Source of the DNA: Pantoea sp. Ap-967
GTDB taxonomy: Bacteria; Pseudomonadota; Gammaproteobacteria; Pseudomonadales; Pseudomonadaceae
NCBI RefSeq assembly: GCF_011752565.1
Contig: NZ_VWXK01000008.1
Coordinates: 62,001 to 126,000 of the forward strand
Length of the DNA: 64,000 nt
Direction: 5' to 3'
In this document: positions 1-9,327 of the stretch, piece after piece
Position numbering within the stretch: the first letter of the stretch is position 1
Layout of the letters: every line of letters starts with the position of its first letter
Notes under the pieces: generated by a model
Told to the model about the DNA's origin: nothing
Database searches by the model: none
Seen by the model: the letters and a program-made list of their open reading frames with translations, nothing else
Program-made: the position numbers and the translations under genes

Positions 1-519
1 CAACTGCTCAAGGGCATCCAGAAGGCGGTGGCCAATGGCATTCGCCTGATCCAGTTGCGCGCGCCAGACATGTACGACCCCAAGTACCGCGATGTGGCGG
101 TGGACGCGGTGGGCCTGTGCGCCGGCAAGGCGCAGCTGATGCTCAAGGGCCCGCTGGAATGGCTGGGCGACTTCCCGTCGGCCGGCTGGCACCTCACGGC
201 TGCGCAGTTGCGCAAGTACGCGGCCAAGGGGCGGCCATTCCCGAAAGCACGCTGGCTGGCGGCGTCTTGCCACAGTGCCGAGGAGCTGGCGCTGGCTGAG
301 CAGATGGGGGTGGATTTCGTGACCCTGTCGCCGGTGCAGGCAACCCAGACCCACCCTGAGGCCGTGCCGCTGGGCTGGGATGAGGCGCAGCGGTTGATCG
401 CAGGTTTCACCCAGCCCGTCTACCTGCTGGGTGGCGTAGGGCCGGCTGAGCGCGAGCAGGCCTGGGCGGCTGGCGCGCAAGGTGTGGCGGGGATCCGGGC
501 GTTCTGGCCTGAGGCCTAA
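1..519 (+). CDS. Nudix hydrolase / thiamine-phosphate-synthase-like fusion, C-terminal part
   Basis: The reading frame is open from the first base and runs 172 codons to TAA, so the gene begins upstream of the window and its N-terminal Nudix (MutT) domain is not visible. What remains resembles the ThiE-like TIM-barrel domain that pseudomonads fuse to the C-terminus of MutT: IRLIQLRAP near the start, a central WHLTAAQL, VDFVTLSPVQ, and a glycine-rich phosphate-binding end (LLGGVGPAE, AAGAQGVAGIRAFW). The family hydrolyses 8-oxo-dGTP through the Nudix domain; the role of the ThiE-like domain is unknown. Assignment as MutT (PA4400-like) rests on this domain and on the order of neighbouring genes, since the Nudix box lies outside the window. 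Confidence 0.8.
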   Translation, partial: QLLKGIQKAVANGIRLIQLRAPDMYDPKYRDVAVDAVGLCAGKAQLMLKGPLEWLGDFPSAGWHLTAAQLRKYAAKGRPFPKARWLAASCHSAEELALAEQMGVDFVTLSPVQATQTHPEAVPLGWDEAQRLIAGFTQPVYLLGGVGPAEREQAWAAGAQGVAGIRAFWPEA

Positions 520-537
520 GCGCCCACGCCCCCCCGG

Positions 538-577
538 TAGGAGCGACCGCAGGTCGCGATGGGCTGCAAAGCAGCCC
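538..577. repeat. REP-type repeat, GCGACC core, single unit
   Basis: GTAGGAGCGACCGCAGGTCGC is followed by a second small hairpin (GGGCTGC AAA GCAGCCC). It lies between the convergent mutT-like and cobalamin adenosyltransferase genes. It is one of at least 18 REP loci in this window and, unlike most, has only one unit. Confidence 0.75.
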
Positions 578-599
578 CATCACGACCTACACACAACCA

Positions 600-1166
600 T
601 CACCCCAAAGGCTTCTGCGCAGGCTGCCACAACACCTCAGCCACCCCCTGGCGCCGCCCAATGATCCGCGCCGCCACAAACAGCAAATCCGAAAGCCGGT
701 TGATATAGGCCAACCCCACCCCCGCCAACGGCTCCAGCGCATTGAGCTGCTGGCAGCGCCGTTCGGCACTGCGCGCCAGGCTGCGGCACACATGGGCCTG
801 GGCCACCAGCGCCGAACCGCTGGGCAGGATAAAGTTCTTCAACGGCCCCAGTTCCTCGTTCCACACATCGATGGCCGCTTCCAGCCGCTCCACCTCGGCC
901 TGGTTCAGCGCCTGGTAGCTGGGCATCGCCAGCTCCCCGCCCAGGTCGAACAGCCGATGCTGGCAGGGCGCAAGCACGTTACCCACCTCATCCAGCCCGT
1001 GTTCCCCCAGCCCCGCGAGCAGCAGGCCAAGTTGGCTGTTAAGGCTGTCGACCTCGCCGATCGCCTCGATTCGCGGGTGGTCCTTGGGCACCCGGCGCCC
1101 ATCGCCCAGGCCGGTTTCGCCCTGGTCGCCGGTGCGGGTGTAGATTTTCGACAGGCGATAGCCCAT
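600..1166 (-). CDS. ATP:cob(I)alamin adenosyltransferase, PduO type
   Basis: 188 aa. Transfers the 5'-deoxyadenosyl group of ATP to cob(I)alamin to make adenosylcobalamin. The N-terminus MGYRLSKIYTRTGDQGETGL with GDGRRVPKDHPRIEAIGEVDSLNSQLG is the ATP-binding signature of the PduO family, and the C-terminal CRSLARSAERRCQQL helix carries the conserved arginine and glutamate residues. The frame stays open upstream, but the ATG at 1166 gives the family N-terminus and follows the stop of the histidine kinase gene (1168) by one base, so the two are probably cotranscribed, kinase first. No cobalamin riboswitch was seen. Family assignment is firm; the choice among the names cobO, pduO and btuR is nomenclature only. 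Confidence 0.92.
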   Translation of the reverse strand: MGYRLSKIYTRTGDQGETGLGDGRRVPKDHPRIEAIGEVDSLNSQLGLLLAGLGEHGLDEVGNVLAPCQHRLFDLGGELAMPSYQALNQAEVERLEAAIDVWNEELGPLKNFILPSGSALVAQAHVCRSLARSAERRCQQLNALEPLAGVGLAYINRLSDLLFVAARIIGRRQGVAEVLWQPAQKPLG

Positions 1167-1167
1167 G

Positions 1168-3195
1168 TCATGCCTCCGTTTTGGTCGCCGCCGTCGCCGG
1201 CTGGCCGAGGGGCAGGCGCAGGGTGAAGCAGGTGCCCTGGCCGGGCGTGGACTGCACTTCCATCTGCCCCTTGTGGTTATTGGTGATGATGAAGTAGGAA
1301 ACCGACAGCCCAAGCCCGGTGCCCTGGCCGATCTCCTTGGTGGTGAAGAATGGCTCGAAGGTACGCTTGCGCACGGCCTCGGGCATGCCGACGCCGTTGT
1401 CCTCCACCTGGATTTCCGCCCACGGCGGGTTGAGCCGGGTGCGCAGGGTAATGCGCCCCGGCTCGCTGGGCTGGGGGCGCAGGTGAATGGCCTGGGCGGC
1501 GTTCTTCAGCAGGTTGAGCAGCACCTGCTCCAGCTCGTTGGCCGTGCCTGGCACCGGCCCCAGGTTGGGGTCGAACTGGCGCACGATGGCCTGGCCCTTG
1601 AAGTCGAAGCCGATGGTCAGGTCGAAGTCGTTGCCGGCAATTTCCACGGCCTGGTCGATCAGTGCCGGCAGGTCGCAGGGTGCCAGTTGGCGGTTGCTCA
1701 GGCGGCTGAAACTGAGCATGTGGGTGACGATTTTCGCGGCCCGGGCACCGGCCTGCTGGATGCCATCGAGCAGTTGCGGCACCTCGCGGCTGGCCAGGTA
1801 ACGGTTGACGCTGGTGAGGTCGATGCCCTGCTCGCCGGCCTGCTCCTGGTTGCGCGGCAGCTCCGGAGACAGGCGCCGGCGGATGTTCTGCACGTTGTGC
1901 AGAATCGCCCCCAGCGGGTTGTTGATTTCGTGGGCCATGCCGGCTGCCAGGCCGCCGACCGAGAGCATCTTTTCCGACTGCACCATCATCTCTTCCAGCG
2001 ACAGGCGCTGGGTGATGTCGTCGATCCGAATGACCACGCCACGCCCGCCACCGCCCATCAACGGGTAGAAGGTCAGGGCGTAGTGGCGCGAGTCGTCCGC
2101 CTTGGGCCAGGTGACCCGCTCGATCTTCGCCACCCGGTGCTTTTCCACGGTTTCCTTGAGCTGGGGCAGGAACGGCTTGAGCGGTTCGAAGGCGATGAAG
2201 ATCGGTTGGTTCAGCGCCTCGTCCAGGGGCGTGCCGGAGAGTACCGTGGCCTCGTGGTTCCACTGGGTGACGTAGAGTTGTTCGTCGAGGGCGATCAGCG
2301 CCGAGGGCATCGAGTCGATGATGCTGTTGAGGTAGTTCTGAAAGCCCGTGAGCTTTTTCTCGATCTTGCTGCGAACCTGAACTTCCAGCTCCAGCTTGCG
2401 GTTGGTGTGGCGGGTTTCCTCGGCCAGGCCCTGGGCCTGGTCGTAAGCGTCCTGGAACTCGTCACGGGCGCGCTTGAGCTGCTGCTCGCGGGCCTCGATA
2501 CGCGACAGCATGGTGTTGAAGGCCTCGGCCAGGCTGCCGATTTCGTCGTCGTTGCCCCGCTGCGCGCGCAGGGCATAGCTTTCCTCGCGGGTTACCTGGC
2601 GGCTGAGCTCTTCGAGCTGATTGATCGGCTGGGTAATCAGGCGCTTGATCTGCCGGGCGATGACGATCCACAGCAGGATGCTGAACACCAGGATCGCCAG
2701 GCTGGCGCTGAGGGTGCCGGTGTAGAAGGCCGTGGGCAGCTCGCTGCTGGCTACCAGCAGCAGGTGCGCTGGCGGGCTGGCCTCGCGGGGCAGGCGGATC
2801 AGCTGGGTGCTGCGAAACTCCATCAGGCGCCAGCCGTCGATGTTGCGGTAGCGCTTGGGCAGGGCCAGCGGCTCGCCGTGCTGCAACTGCGCCAGCAGGC
2901 GCCCGTCGCCGCCGTAGAGGGCCGCCGCGCGCAGTGGCGTGTAGCTGCCCAGTTCCTGGAGCAGGGCGGTGGCGTTTTCTTCCGAGTCGCCGGCACGCGC
3001 CGACAGCTGCGGGTTGGCCACCAGCCGGCCAATGGTCTGCAGGGCCTGCGGCGCCATGCTTTCCTGGGTGATCCAGTAGGCGGCGCTGATGAAGGTCAGG
3101 TTGGCCACCAGCAGAATGGTCACCAGCAGCACCAGCAGGGCTGCCAGCAGCTTCTGCCCGACCGGGAGGTTTTCCAGGCGTTGGCGCAAGGTCAT
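1168..3195 (-). CDS. membrane sensor histidine kinase (HAMP-PAS-HisKA-HATPase)
   Basis: 675 aa. In order: an N-terminal membrane helix (about residues 15-40), a periplasmic domain, a second membrane helix ([17 protein letters not shown]), a HAMP linker, a coiled coil, a PAS-like domain containing [11 protein letters not shown], a HisKA box with the phospho-accepting histidine in [12 protein letters not shown], and an HATPase with N box ([12 protein letters not shown]), G1 box (DNGVGMP) and G2 box (GTGLGLSV). The H-box belongs to the NtrB/DctB-like class. No response regulator gene lies beside it; the flanking genes encode a cobalamin enzyme and a PanE-like reductase. The PAO1 locus (PA4398, from memory) has a response regulator nearby, so this kinase appears orphaned here. 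Signal and partner are unknown. Confidence 0.9.
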   Translation of the reverse strand: MTLRQRLENLPVGQKLLAALLVLLVTILLVANLTFISAAYWITQESMAPQALQTIGRLVANPQLSARAGDSEENATALLQELGSYTPLRAAALYGGDGRLLAQLQHGEPLALPKRYRNIDGWRLMEFRSTQLIRLPREASPPAHLLLVASSELPTAFYTGTLSASLAILVFSILLWIVIARQIKRLITQPINQLEELSRQVTREESYALRAQRGNDDEIGSLAEAFNTMLSRIEAREQQLKRARDEFQDAYDQAQGLAEETRHTNRKLELEVQVRSKIEKKLTGFQNYLNSIIDSMPSALIALDEQLYVTQWNHEATVLSGTPLDEALNQPIFIAFEPLKPFLPQLKETVEKHRVAKIERVTWPKADDSRHYALTFYPLMGGGGRGVVIRIDDITQRLSLEEMMVQSEKMLSVGGLAAGMAHEINNPLGAILHNVQNIRRRLSPELPRNQEQAGEQGIDLTSVNRYLASREVPQLLDGIQQAGARAAKIVTHMLSFSRLSNRQLAPCDLPALIDQAVEIAGNDFDLTIGFDFKGQAIVRQFDPNLGPVPGTANELEQVLLNLLKNAAQAIHLRPQPSEPGRITLRTRLNPPWAEIQVEDNGVGMPEAVRKRTFEPFFTTKEIGQGTGLGLSVSYFIITNNHKGQMEVQSTPGQGTCFTLRLPLGQPATAATKTEA

Positions 3196-3224
3196 GGGCT
3201 GGGCGATGTCCTTATGGGTTGACG

Positions 3225-4237
<1,013 letters not shown>

Positions 4238-4244
4238 AACAACC

Positions 4245-4730
4245 ATGCCTTCGTTCGACGTGGTATCGGAACTGGACAAGCACGAAGTGCAGAACGCGGT
4301 CGACAACGCCATCAAGGACCTCGACCGCCGCTACGACCTCAAGGGCAAGGGCAGCTTCGAGTTCAAGGACAAGGAGCAGACCGTGGTACTGACCGCCGAG
4401 GAAGAGTTCCAGCTCGAAGCGATGCTGGAAATCCTGCGCCTGGCCCTGGTCAAGCGCAAGATCGACGTGAAATGCCTGGAAACCAAAGACCCGTATGCCT
4501 CGGGCAAGGAAAAGAAGCAGGAAGCCAAGTTCCGCGAAGGCATCGACAAGGACCTGGCCAAGAAGATCGTCGCCACCATCAAGGATGGCAAGCTCAAGGT
4601 CCAGGCCGCCATCCAGGGCGAGCAGGTGCGCGTCACCGGCAAGAAGCGTGACGACCTGCAGGAAGCCATCGCCCTGCTGCGCACCAAGGAGTTCGACATG
4701 CCAATCCAGTTCAACAACTTCCGCGACTGA
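4245..4730 (+). CDS. yajQ: YajQ family nucleotide (c-di-GMP) binding protein
   Basis: 161 aa, the usual length for UPF0234/YajQ. It begins [22 protein letters not shown] and ends IPFNF-like ([10 protein letters not shown]); internal signatures are [17 protein letters not shown] and [11 protein letters not shown]. The protein has two ferredoxin-like domains and in other gammaproteobacteria binds cyclic di-GMP and acts with transcription factors; YajQ has also been reported to bind RNA and tRNA. GGAG at 4234-4237 precedes the ATG by 7 bases. It is read divergently from the PanE-like gene. Family is certain; the ligand in this organism is inferred. Confidence 0.95.
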   Translation: MPSFDVVSELDKHEVQNAVDNAIKDLDRRYDLKGKGSFEFKDKEQTVVLTAEEEFQLEAMLEILRLALVKRKIDVKCLETKDPYASGKEKKQEAKFREGIDKDLAKKIVATIKDGKLKVQAAIQGEQVRVTGKKRDDLQEAIALLRTKEFDMPIQFNNFRD

Positions 4731-4844
4731 TCGCCGGGTTGTCTGGAACCCCGATGGCCCAATGATGTCCATGGTGGCCATGGCCGCTGAAATACCGGCG
4801 GCCTGCTTCACAGTGCATGTGCCGCTCGGCATCAGGAGATGACT

Positions 4845-5687
4845 ATGGATTTGAACGCTGAAGTGGATCAGCTGGTCCGCCAATCGCAGACCTGGATCCC
4901 CTTGATCATGGAATACGGCAGCCGCCTGCTGCTGGCGTTGCTGACCCTGGCGGTCGGCTGGTGGATCATCAACAGGGTCAGCGCCCGCCTGGGCAAACTG
5001 GTTGGCCTGCGCAATGCCGACCTGGCACTGCAGGGGTTCATCAGCACCCTGTCGAACATCGTGCTGAAGGTGCTGCTGTTCGTCAGCGTGGCGTCGATGA
5101 TCGGTATCGAAACCACCTCGTTCGTCGCCGCCATCGGTGCCGCGGGCCTGGCCATCGGCCTGGCCTTGCAGGGGAGCCTGGCGAACTTCGCCGGTGGCGT
5201 GCTGATTCTGATGTTCCGCCCGTTCCGCATTGGTGACTGGATCGAGGCGCAGGGCGTGTCTGGTACTGTCGACAGCATCCAGATTTTCCACACCGTGCTG
5301 CGCACCGGTGACAACAAGACGGTCATCATGCCCAACGGCAGCCTGTCCAACGGCATCATCACCAACACCAACCGCCAGCCGACGCGCAAGGTGGTGTTCG
5401 ATGTGGGTGTGGACTACGAGGCCGACTTGCAGAAGGCCCGCCAGGTGTTGCTGAGCTTGGCCCAGGACCCGCGTGTGCTGGCCGAGCCGGCGCCGCAGGC
5501 GGTGGTTTCGACCTTGGGCGACAGCTCGATCACCGTGTCGCTGCGCCTGTGGACCAAAACCTCCGACTACTGGGATGTGATGTTCATGCTCAACGAGCAT
5601 GCCCGTGACCGGTTGAAGGCTGAAGGCATCGACATTCCCTTTCCGCAGCGGGTGATTCGCGTGGTGCAGGAGACGGCCGCGCAGTAA
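4845..5687 (+). CDS. mscS: small-conductance mechanosensitive channel, MscS family
   Basis: 280 aa. Inner-membrane channel that opens on hypo-osmotic shock. After a short N-terminus come three membrane segments; the third is the glycine/alanine-rich pore helix FVAAIGAAGLAIGLALQGSL, followed by the beta domain with FRIGDWIEAQGVSGTVDSI and MPNGSLSNGIITN. The C-terminal alpha/beta domain ends IPFPQRVIRVVQE. Two in-frame ATGs stand at 4839 and 4845. CAGGAG (4833-4838) directly abuts the first, so the second, with normal spacing, is preferred. It follows yajQ by 114 bases in which nothing else was recognised. Confidence 0.93.
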   Translation: MDLNAEVDQLVRQSQTWIPLIMEYGSRLLLALLTLAVGWWIINRVSARLGKLVGLRNADLALQGFISTLSNIVLKVLLFVSVASMIGIETTSFVAAIGAAGLAIGLALQGSLANFAGGVLILMFRPFRIGDWIEAQGVSGTVDSIQIFHTVLRTGDNKTVIMPNGSLSNGIITNTNRQPTRKVVFDVGVDYEADLQKARQVLLSLAQDPRVLAEPAPQAVVSTLGDSSITVSLRLWTKTSDYWDVMFMLNEHARDRLKAEGIDIPFPQRVIRVVQETAAQ

Positions 5688-5702
5688 GTTTTCGTTGAAG
5701 CC

Positions 5703-5769
5703 GGGGCCGCGTGCGGCCCTTCGCGGGGCAAGCCCGCCCCTACAGGGCGCGCTTGCCCCGGTTTTTTTT
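5703..5769 (+). terminator. REP-derived intrinsic terminator after mscS
   Basis: A REP doublet with the GGGCTTGCCCC core. CGGGGCAAGC (5724-5733) pairs with GCTTGCCCCG (5751-5760), followed by G and eight T residues (5762-5769). This copy has the form of a rho-independent terminator. Confidence 0.7.
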
Positions 5770-5853
5770 GCGTCCCTTACACTTGTTCACAGCAAACCCC
5801 CACCATTTCTGGCATATAGCCTGACCCCCTCTGCCTGTACCCGATACGCCATC

Positions 5854-7095
5854 ATGAAACCACTCCTGTACATCACCCCCCTGCGGGCCCTGCTGTTTGG
5901 CCTGACCCTGGCCCTGTTCGAACTGCTCACCTACCTGGCCAGCGACGCCGTGATGCCGGCCATGCCGGTGGTGGTCGAGCACCTGAACGCCAGCCCCGAA
6001 TACATCCCCCATGCGCTGAACCTCTACCTGCTCGGTGGCGTGGTGCTGCAATGGCTGATCGGCCCGCTGGCCGACCGCTATGGCCGCCGGCCATTGTTGC
6101 TGGCAGGCTGTGCGTTCTTTGGCGTGGCCTGCCTGGCCACCTACTGGGTGCAGGACATCGGCCTGTTCAACCTGCTGCGCCTGTTGCAGGGCATTGGCCT
6201 GGGCTTCGTGGTGACCGTGAGCTACCCGGCGCTCAACGAGGCCTTCAGCGAGGCTGACGCGGTGCGCATGATGGCACTGCTGGCCAATATCGCCTTGCTC
6301 TCGCCGTTGCTCGGCCCGCTGATCGGCACCCTGATGCTGCAGTGGCTGGACTGGCGCTGGCTGTTCGTGGCCTTCGCCATCGGCGCGGTGCTGTGCTGGG
6401 TGTTGCTGCACCGCTTGATGCCCGAAACCCTGGGGGTGGAGCGCCGTGACGGCTCGCGCCTGGCGTTCACGCCGATCCACCTGCTGCCGCTGCTCGCCGG
6501 TTATGGCCAGTTGCTCGGCAACCTCAAATTCGTTGCCGGCAGCGCTGCACTGGGCCTGGTGGGCTTGCCGCTGATTGCCTGGATCGGCCTGTCGCCGGTG
6601 CTGTTGATCCACGACGAGGGGTTGAGCACGATGGCCTATGCGCTGTGGCAGTTGCCGGTGTTTGGTGGGTTGATCCTGGGTAACCTGGTCATCAACCGCA
6701 TTGCCGAGCGCTATCCGTTGCCGGCGTTGGTACGCGGCGCACTGGGGCCGTATCTGGCCGGGCTGTGCCTGATGGTGCTGGCGACCTGGTGGTGGCCGTC
6801 GGTGACCAGCGTGGTGGCGGGCATGACGCTGTATGCCCTGGGGCTGGGGGTGGCCAATGCCGTGCTGTACCGCATGACGCTGTTCGCCAGCGAGCAGAGC
6901 AAGGGGTTGGTGTCGGCGATGTTGGGGATGATCACCATTGCCCTGCTGGGGCTGGGTGGGGCGCTGCTGGCGATGATCGGGGCGGGGGAGAGCTTGCTGC
7001 ACTTTGCCCTGGCCGCCGGTGTGGCCGGAGTGCTGGCGCTGTGGCCGTTGTGGTTCGTGGTGGGGCGGCCGGCTTCACCTGTGGTTGCGGGGTAA
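5854..7095 (+). CDS. MFS multidrug efflux transporter, MdfA-like
   Basis: 413 aa with about 12 membrane segments. The N-terminus MKPLLYITPLRALLFGLTLALFELLTYLASDAVMPAMPVVVE resembles MdfA in having an acidic residue (E) in the first membrane helix and the PAMPVVVE segment after it. GPLADRYGRRP is the MFS motif A between helices 2 and 3, and a GFVVTVSYPALNEAF segment fits the antiporter motif C region. Such proteins exchange protons for lipophilic cations and neutral drugs. The frame is open upstream, but this ATG gives the normal N-terminus. It converges on ampG across a long REP palindrome. The substrate is unknown. Confidence 0.82.
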   Translation: MKPLLYITPLRALLFGLTLALFELLTYLASDAVMPAMPVVVEHLNASPEYIPHALNLYLLGGVVLQWLIGPLADRYGRRPLLLAGCAFFGVACLATYWVQDIGLFNLLRLLQGIGLGFVVTVSYPALNEAFSEADAVRMMALLANIALLSPLLGPLIGTLMLQWLDWRWLFVAFAIGAVLCWVLLHRLMPETLGVERRDGSRLAFTPIHLLPLLAGYGQLLGNLKFVAGSAALGLVGLPLIAWIGLSPVLLIHDEGLSTMAYALWQLPVFGGLILGNLVINRIAERYPLPALVRGALGPYLAGLCLMVLATWWWPSVTSVVAGMTLYALGLGVANAVLYRMTLFASEQSKGLVSAMLGMITIALLGLGGALLAMIGAGESLLHFALAAGVAGVLALWPLWFVVGRPASPVVAG

Positions 7096-7112
7096 TCGCA
7101 ATCGCCTGTAAG

Positions 7113-7208
7113 GGCCTCTTCGCGGGGCAAGCCCGCTCCTACAAGGACCGCACACCATTTGAGGTTTGTGCGGTCCTTGTAGGAGCGGGCTTGCCCCGCG
7201 AAGAGGCC
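7113..7208. repeat. REP doublet forming a 42-nt perfect inverted repeat
   Basis: Arms 7113-7154 and 7167-7208 are exact reverse complements around a 12-base loop. Each contains the GGGCTTGCCCCGC core, and pairing extends through the flanks GGCCTC and GGACCGCAC. It sits between the convergent mdfA-like and ampG genes and could end transcription from both sides. Confidence 0.9.
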
Positions 7209-7229
7209 GCTACAGGCTAACAAGCACTG

Positions 7230-8777
7230 TCAGGGCTGCTCGGCCGCCGGGTTCTCAACCGGCACGGGCTTGCCCTTTCCCGCTTCCTGGCGCCAGTGCA
7301 AGGCAATCAGGATCAAGGTCGGTACACCCAGCAACGCCGTAATCAGGAAGAAGTCGTGGTAGCCGTACTTCTCCACCATCACCCCCGAATACCCGCCGAT
7401 CAGCCGTGGCAGCAACAGCATGATCGAACTCAGCAGCGCATATTGCGTGGCCGAGAACTTCAGGTTGGTCAGGCTCGACAGGTAGGCGACGAACGCCGAG
7501 GTGGCCAGGCCCGAGCTGAAGTTGTCGAGCGAGATGGTCACCACCAGCATTTCCAGGTTCGGGCCCATGTCCGACAGCATCAGGAACAGCAGGTTGGTGG
7601 CCGCCGAGGCAACCCCGCCGATGAACAGGATCGGCAGGATGCCGAAGCGCACGATCAACAGGCCGCCGACACCCGCGCCGACCAGGGTCATGACCAGGCC
7701 GAAGATCTTGCTGACGCTGGCGATTTCGTCCTTGGTGAAGCCCATGTCGATGTAGAACACGTTGGCCATCACCCCCATGACTGTGTCGGACATGCGGTAG
7801 GTGGCGATCAGCCCAAGCAGCAGCAGGGCCTGCCAGCGGTAACGGGCGATGAAGTCGTTCACCGGCGTCAGCACCGGCGCCAGGCCGCGCCGGCCCATGC
7901 CCGACAAGCAGGCCCAGGTCAGCAGCACGTAGAGGATCAGGCGCAGGAAGGCGCGGTCTTCGAGCAGCAGGTCGAGCGGCGTGGCATCGCCGGAAATCAC
8001 GCTGGACCAGCCGGTGTTGAACATCTGGGTGAAGCTTGCCGGCACCGATACCAGCAGGATGATCAGCACGAACACCGAGGCCATCTGGTGCATCAGGCCG
8101 TAGCGCGCGGCCGACAGCTGGGTGCGCATCGGCACCGGTGGCTCACGCATCACCAGGGTGGTGAACAGCGCCGGCAGCATCATCACGCCAAACAGCACGT
8201 AGGTGCCGGCCCAGGCCTTGTGCAGGTAGCTGAAACCGGTGGAGCCGAACCATTCGGCGAAGAACAGCGCGCCGGCGGTGGCAAGCAGGGCGGCCACCCG
8301 GTAGCCGGCCATGTAGCTGGCGGCCAGGGCGGCCTGGCGCTGGTCATCGGCGATTTCCAGGCGGTAGGCATCGACGGCGATGTCCTGGGTGGCCGAGGCG
8401 AACGCCACCAGCACGGCCAGGGCAATCAGCCACGACAGGTGCTGTTGCGGGTCGCACAGGCTCATGCCGACCAGGCCGATCACCACCAGCGATTGCGACA
8501 GCAGCAGCCACGAACGCCGCCGCCCCAGGCCGCCGAGCAAGGGCAGGCGCCACTGGTCGAGCAGCGGCGACCAGACCCACTTGAAGGCATAGGCCAGGCC
8601 GATGAGGCTGGCGTAGCCGATGGTTTCACGGGCAACACCCGCTTCGCGCAGCCACACCGAGAGGGTTGAAAACACCAGCATGTAGGGCAGGCCGGCGGCG
8701 AAGCCGAGCAGCAGGAGTACCAGGGTTGACGGACTGGCATAGGCGGCAAGGGCAGCGCGCCAGGTTTTACGGGGCAT
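7230..8777 (-). CDS. ampG: AmpG family muropeptide permease
   Basis: 515 aa, MFS fold with about 12-14 membrane segments. The N-terminus PSTLVLLLLGFAAGLPYMLVFSTLSVWLREAGV is the AmpG signature, followed by GYASLIGLAYAFKWVWSPLLDQ and FASATQDIAVDAYRLE. AmpG imports GlcNAc-anhydroMurNAc peptides from the periplasm into the cytoplasm for cell-wall recycling, and in Pseudomonas its substrates feed the AmpR signal for AmpC beta-lactamase induction. The C-terminus is short and hydrophilic. It is monocistronic as far as can be seen, with the REP palindrome downstream. Confidence 0.93.
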   Translation of the reverse strand: MPRKTWRAALAAYASPSTLVLLLLGFAAGLPYMLVFSTLSVWLREAGVARETIGYASLIGLAYAFKWVWSPLLDQWRLPLLGGLGRRRSWLLLSQSLVVIGLVGMSLCDPQQHLSWLIALAVLVAFASATQDIAVDAYRLEIADDQRQAALAASYMAGYRVAALLATAGALFFAEWFGSTGFSYLHKAWAGTYVLFGVMMLPALFTTLVMREPPVPMRTQLSAARYGLMHQMASVFVLIILLVSVPASFTQMFNTGWSSVISGDATPLDLLLEDRAFLRLILYVLLTWACLSGMGRRGLAPVLTPVNDFIARYRWQALLLLGLIATYRMSDTVMGVMANVFYIDMGFTKDEIASVSKIFGLVMTLVGAGVGGLLIVRFGILPILFIGGVASAATNLLFLMLSDMGPNLEMLVVTISLDNFSSGLATSAFVAYLSSLTNLKFSATQYALLSSIMLLLPRLIGGYSGVMVEKYGYHDFFLITALLGVPTLILIALHWRQEAGKGKPVPVENPAAEQP

Positions 8778-8821
8778 GGGCCAACATCTGCCTCAAAGTT
8801 TGCGAAAACAAAGCGCGCACT

Positions 8822-9175
8822 CTAACCGCTGTGCTCCATTGGGCGCCAGCCATGGCGCGTCATATCCACACGATTATTGGCTACATTCACACCCTCCGCA
8901 CGCAGCCTGGCCCGTTGTTCATCACCCGATGGCGTGCCCAGCGCCAGGCTCAGGCGGCCGCCAGCGCCCAGCACGCGGTGCCAGGGCAGGCGGGTATCGG
9001 CTGGCAGTTGCCCGAGGGTGCGCCCAACCCAGCGCGCCGCCCGCCCGAGCCCGGCCAGTTCGGCAAGCTGGCCGTAGCTGACCACCTTGCCTTCGGGCAC
9101 CTGGCCCAGCACCGAATACAGCGCCGTTCGTCGGGCCTCGGGCGAGTCCAGGGCATGCGCATACGGCTCAGACAT
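8822..9175 (-). CDS. alkyltransferase-like (ATL) DNA damage-binding protein
   Basis: 117 aa, the size of a C-terminal MGMT/Ogt domain alone. It has VPEGKVVSYGQLAELAG (winged-helix part), the arginine finger region GRAARWVGRTL, and the active-site loop PWHRV at residues 64-68. In true O6-alkylguanine transferases this loop is PCHRV; here the acceptor cysteine is replaced by Trp65. That exchange is typical of ATL proteins (E. coli YbaZ/eAtl), which bind O6-alkylguanine without repairing it and recruit nucleotide excision repair. The ATG at 9175 gives a normal N-terminus. It lies upstream of, and in the same direction as, ampG but with a 44-base gap. Confidence 0.9.
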   Translation of the reverse strand: MSEPYAHALDSPEARRTALYSVLGQVPEGKVVSYGQLAELAGLGRAARWVGRTLGQLPADTRLPWHRVLGAGGRLSLALGTPSGDEQRARLRAEGVNVANNRVDMTRHGWRPMEHSG

Positions 9176-9327
9176 CAGGGCAGCCCTGGCCTGGGATGAA
9201 ACCGGACGAATGGTCGCGGCAAATGAGAGTTGAACTCAATGGCATGGTCCTGGGTCTGTGCTTGCTCTGGTAGCGGGTATCTGGATAATGCCCGGCTTTT
9301 TCGTCAAATCGAACCCGTAACGTGCTT

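Noticed and set aside
1141..1170. Cobalamin riboswitch upstream of the adenosyltransferase gene
   Set aside because: The gene starts one base after the preceding kinase gene, and no B12-box-like sequence was found.
1165..3222. A 685-codon open frame on the plus strand opposite the histidine kinase
   Set aside because: It mirrors the minus-strand kinase exactly, has the low-complexity Gln/His/Ala/Val composition of antisense frames in GC-rich DNA and no recognisable domain, while the minus strand encodes a complete kinase.
5740..7002. A 420-codon minus-strand frame opposite the MdfA-like transporter
   Set aside because: Composition (His/Gln-rich, no membrane segments or motifs) is that of a shadow frame; the plus-strand product is a clear MFS protein.
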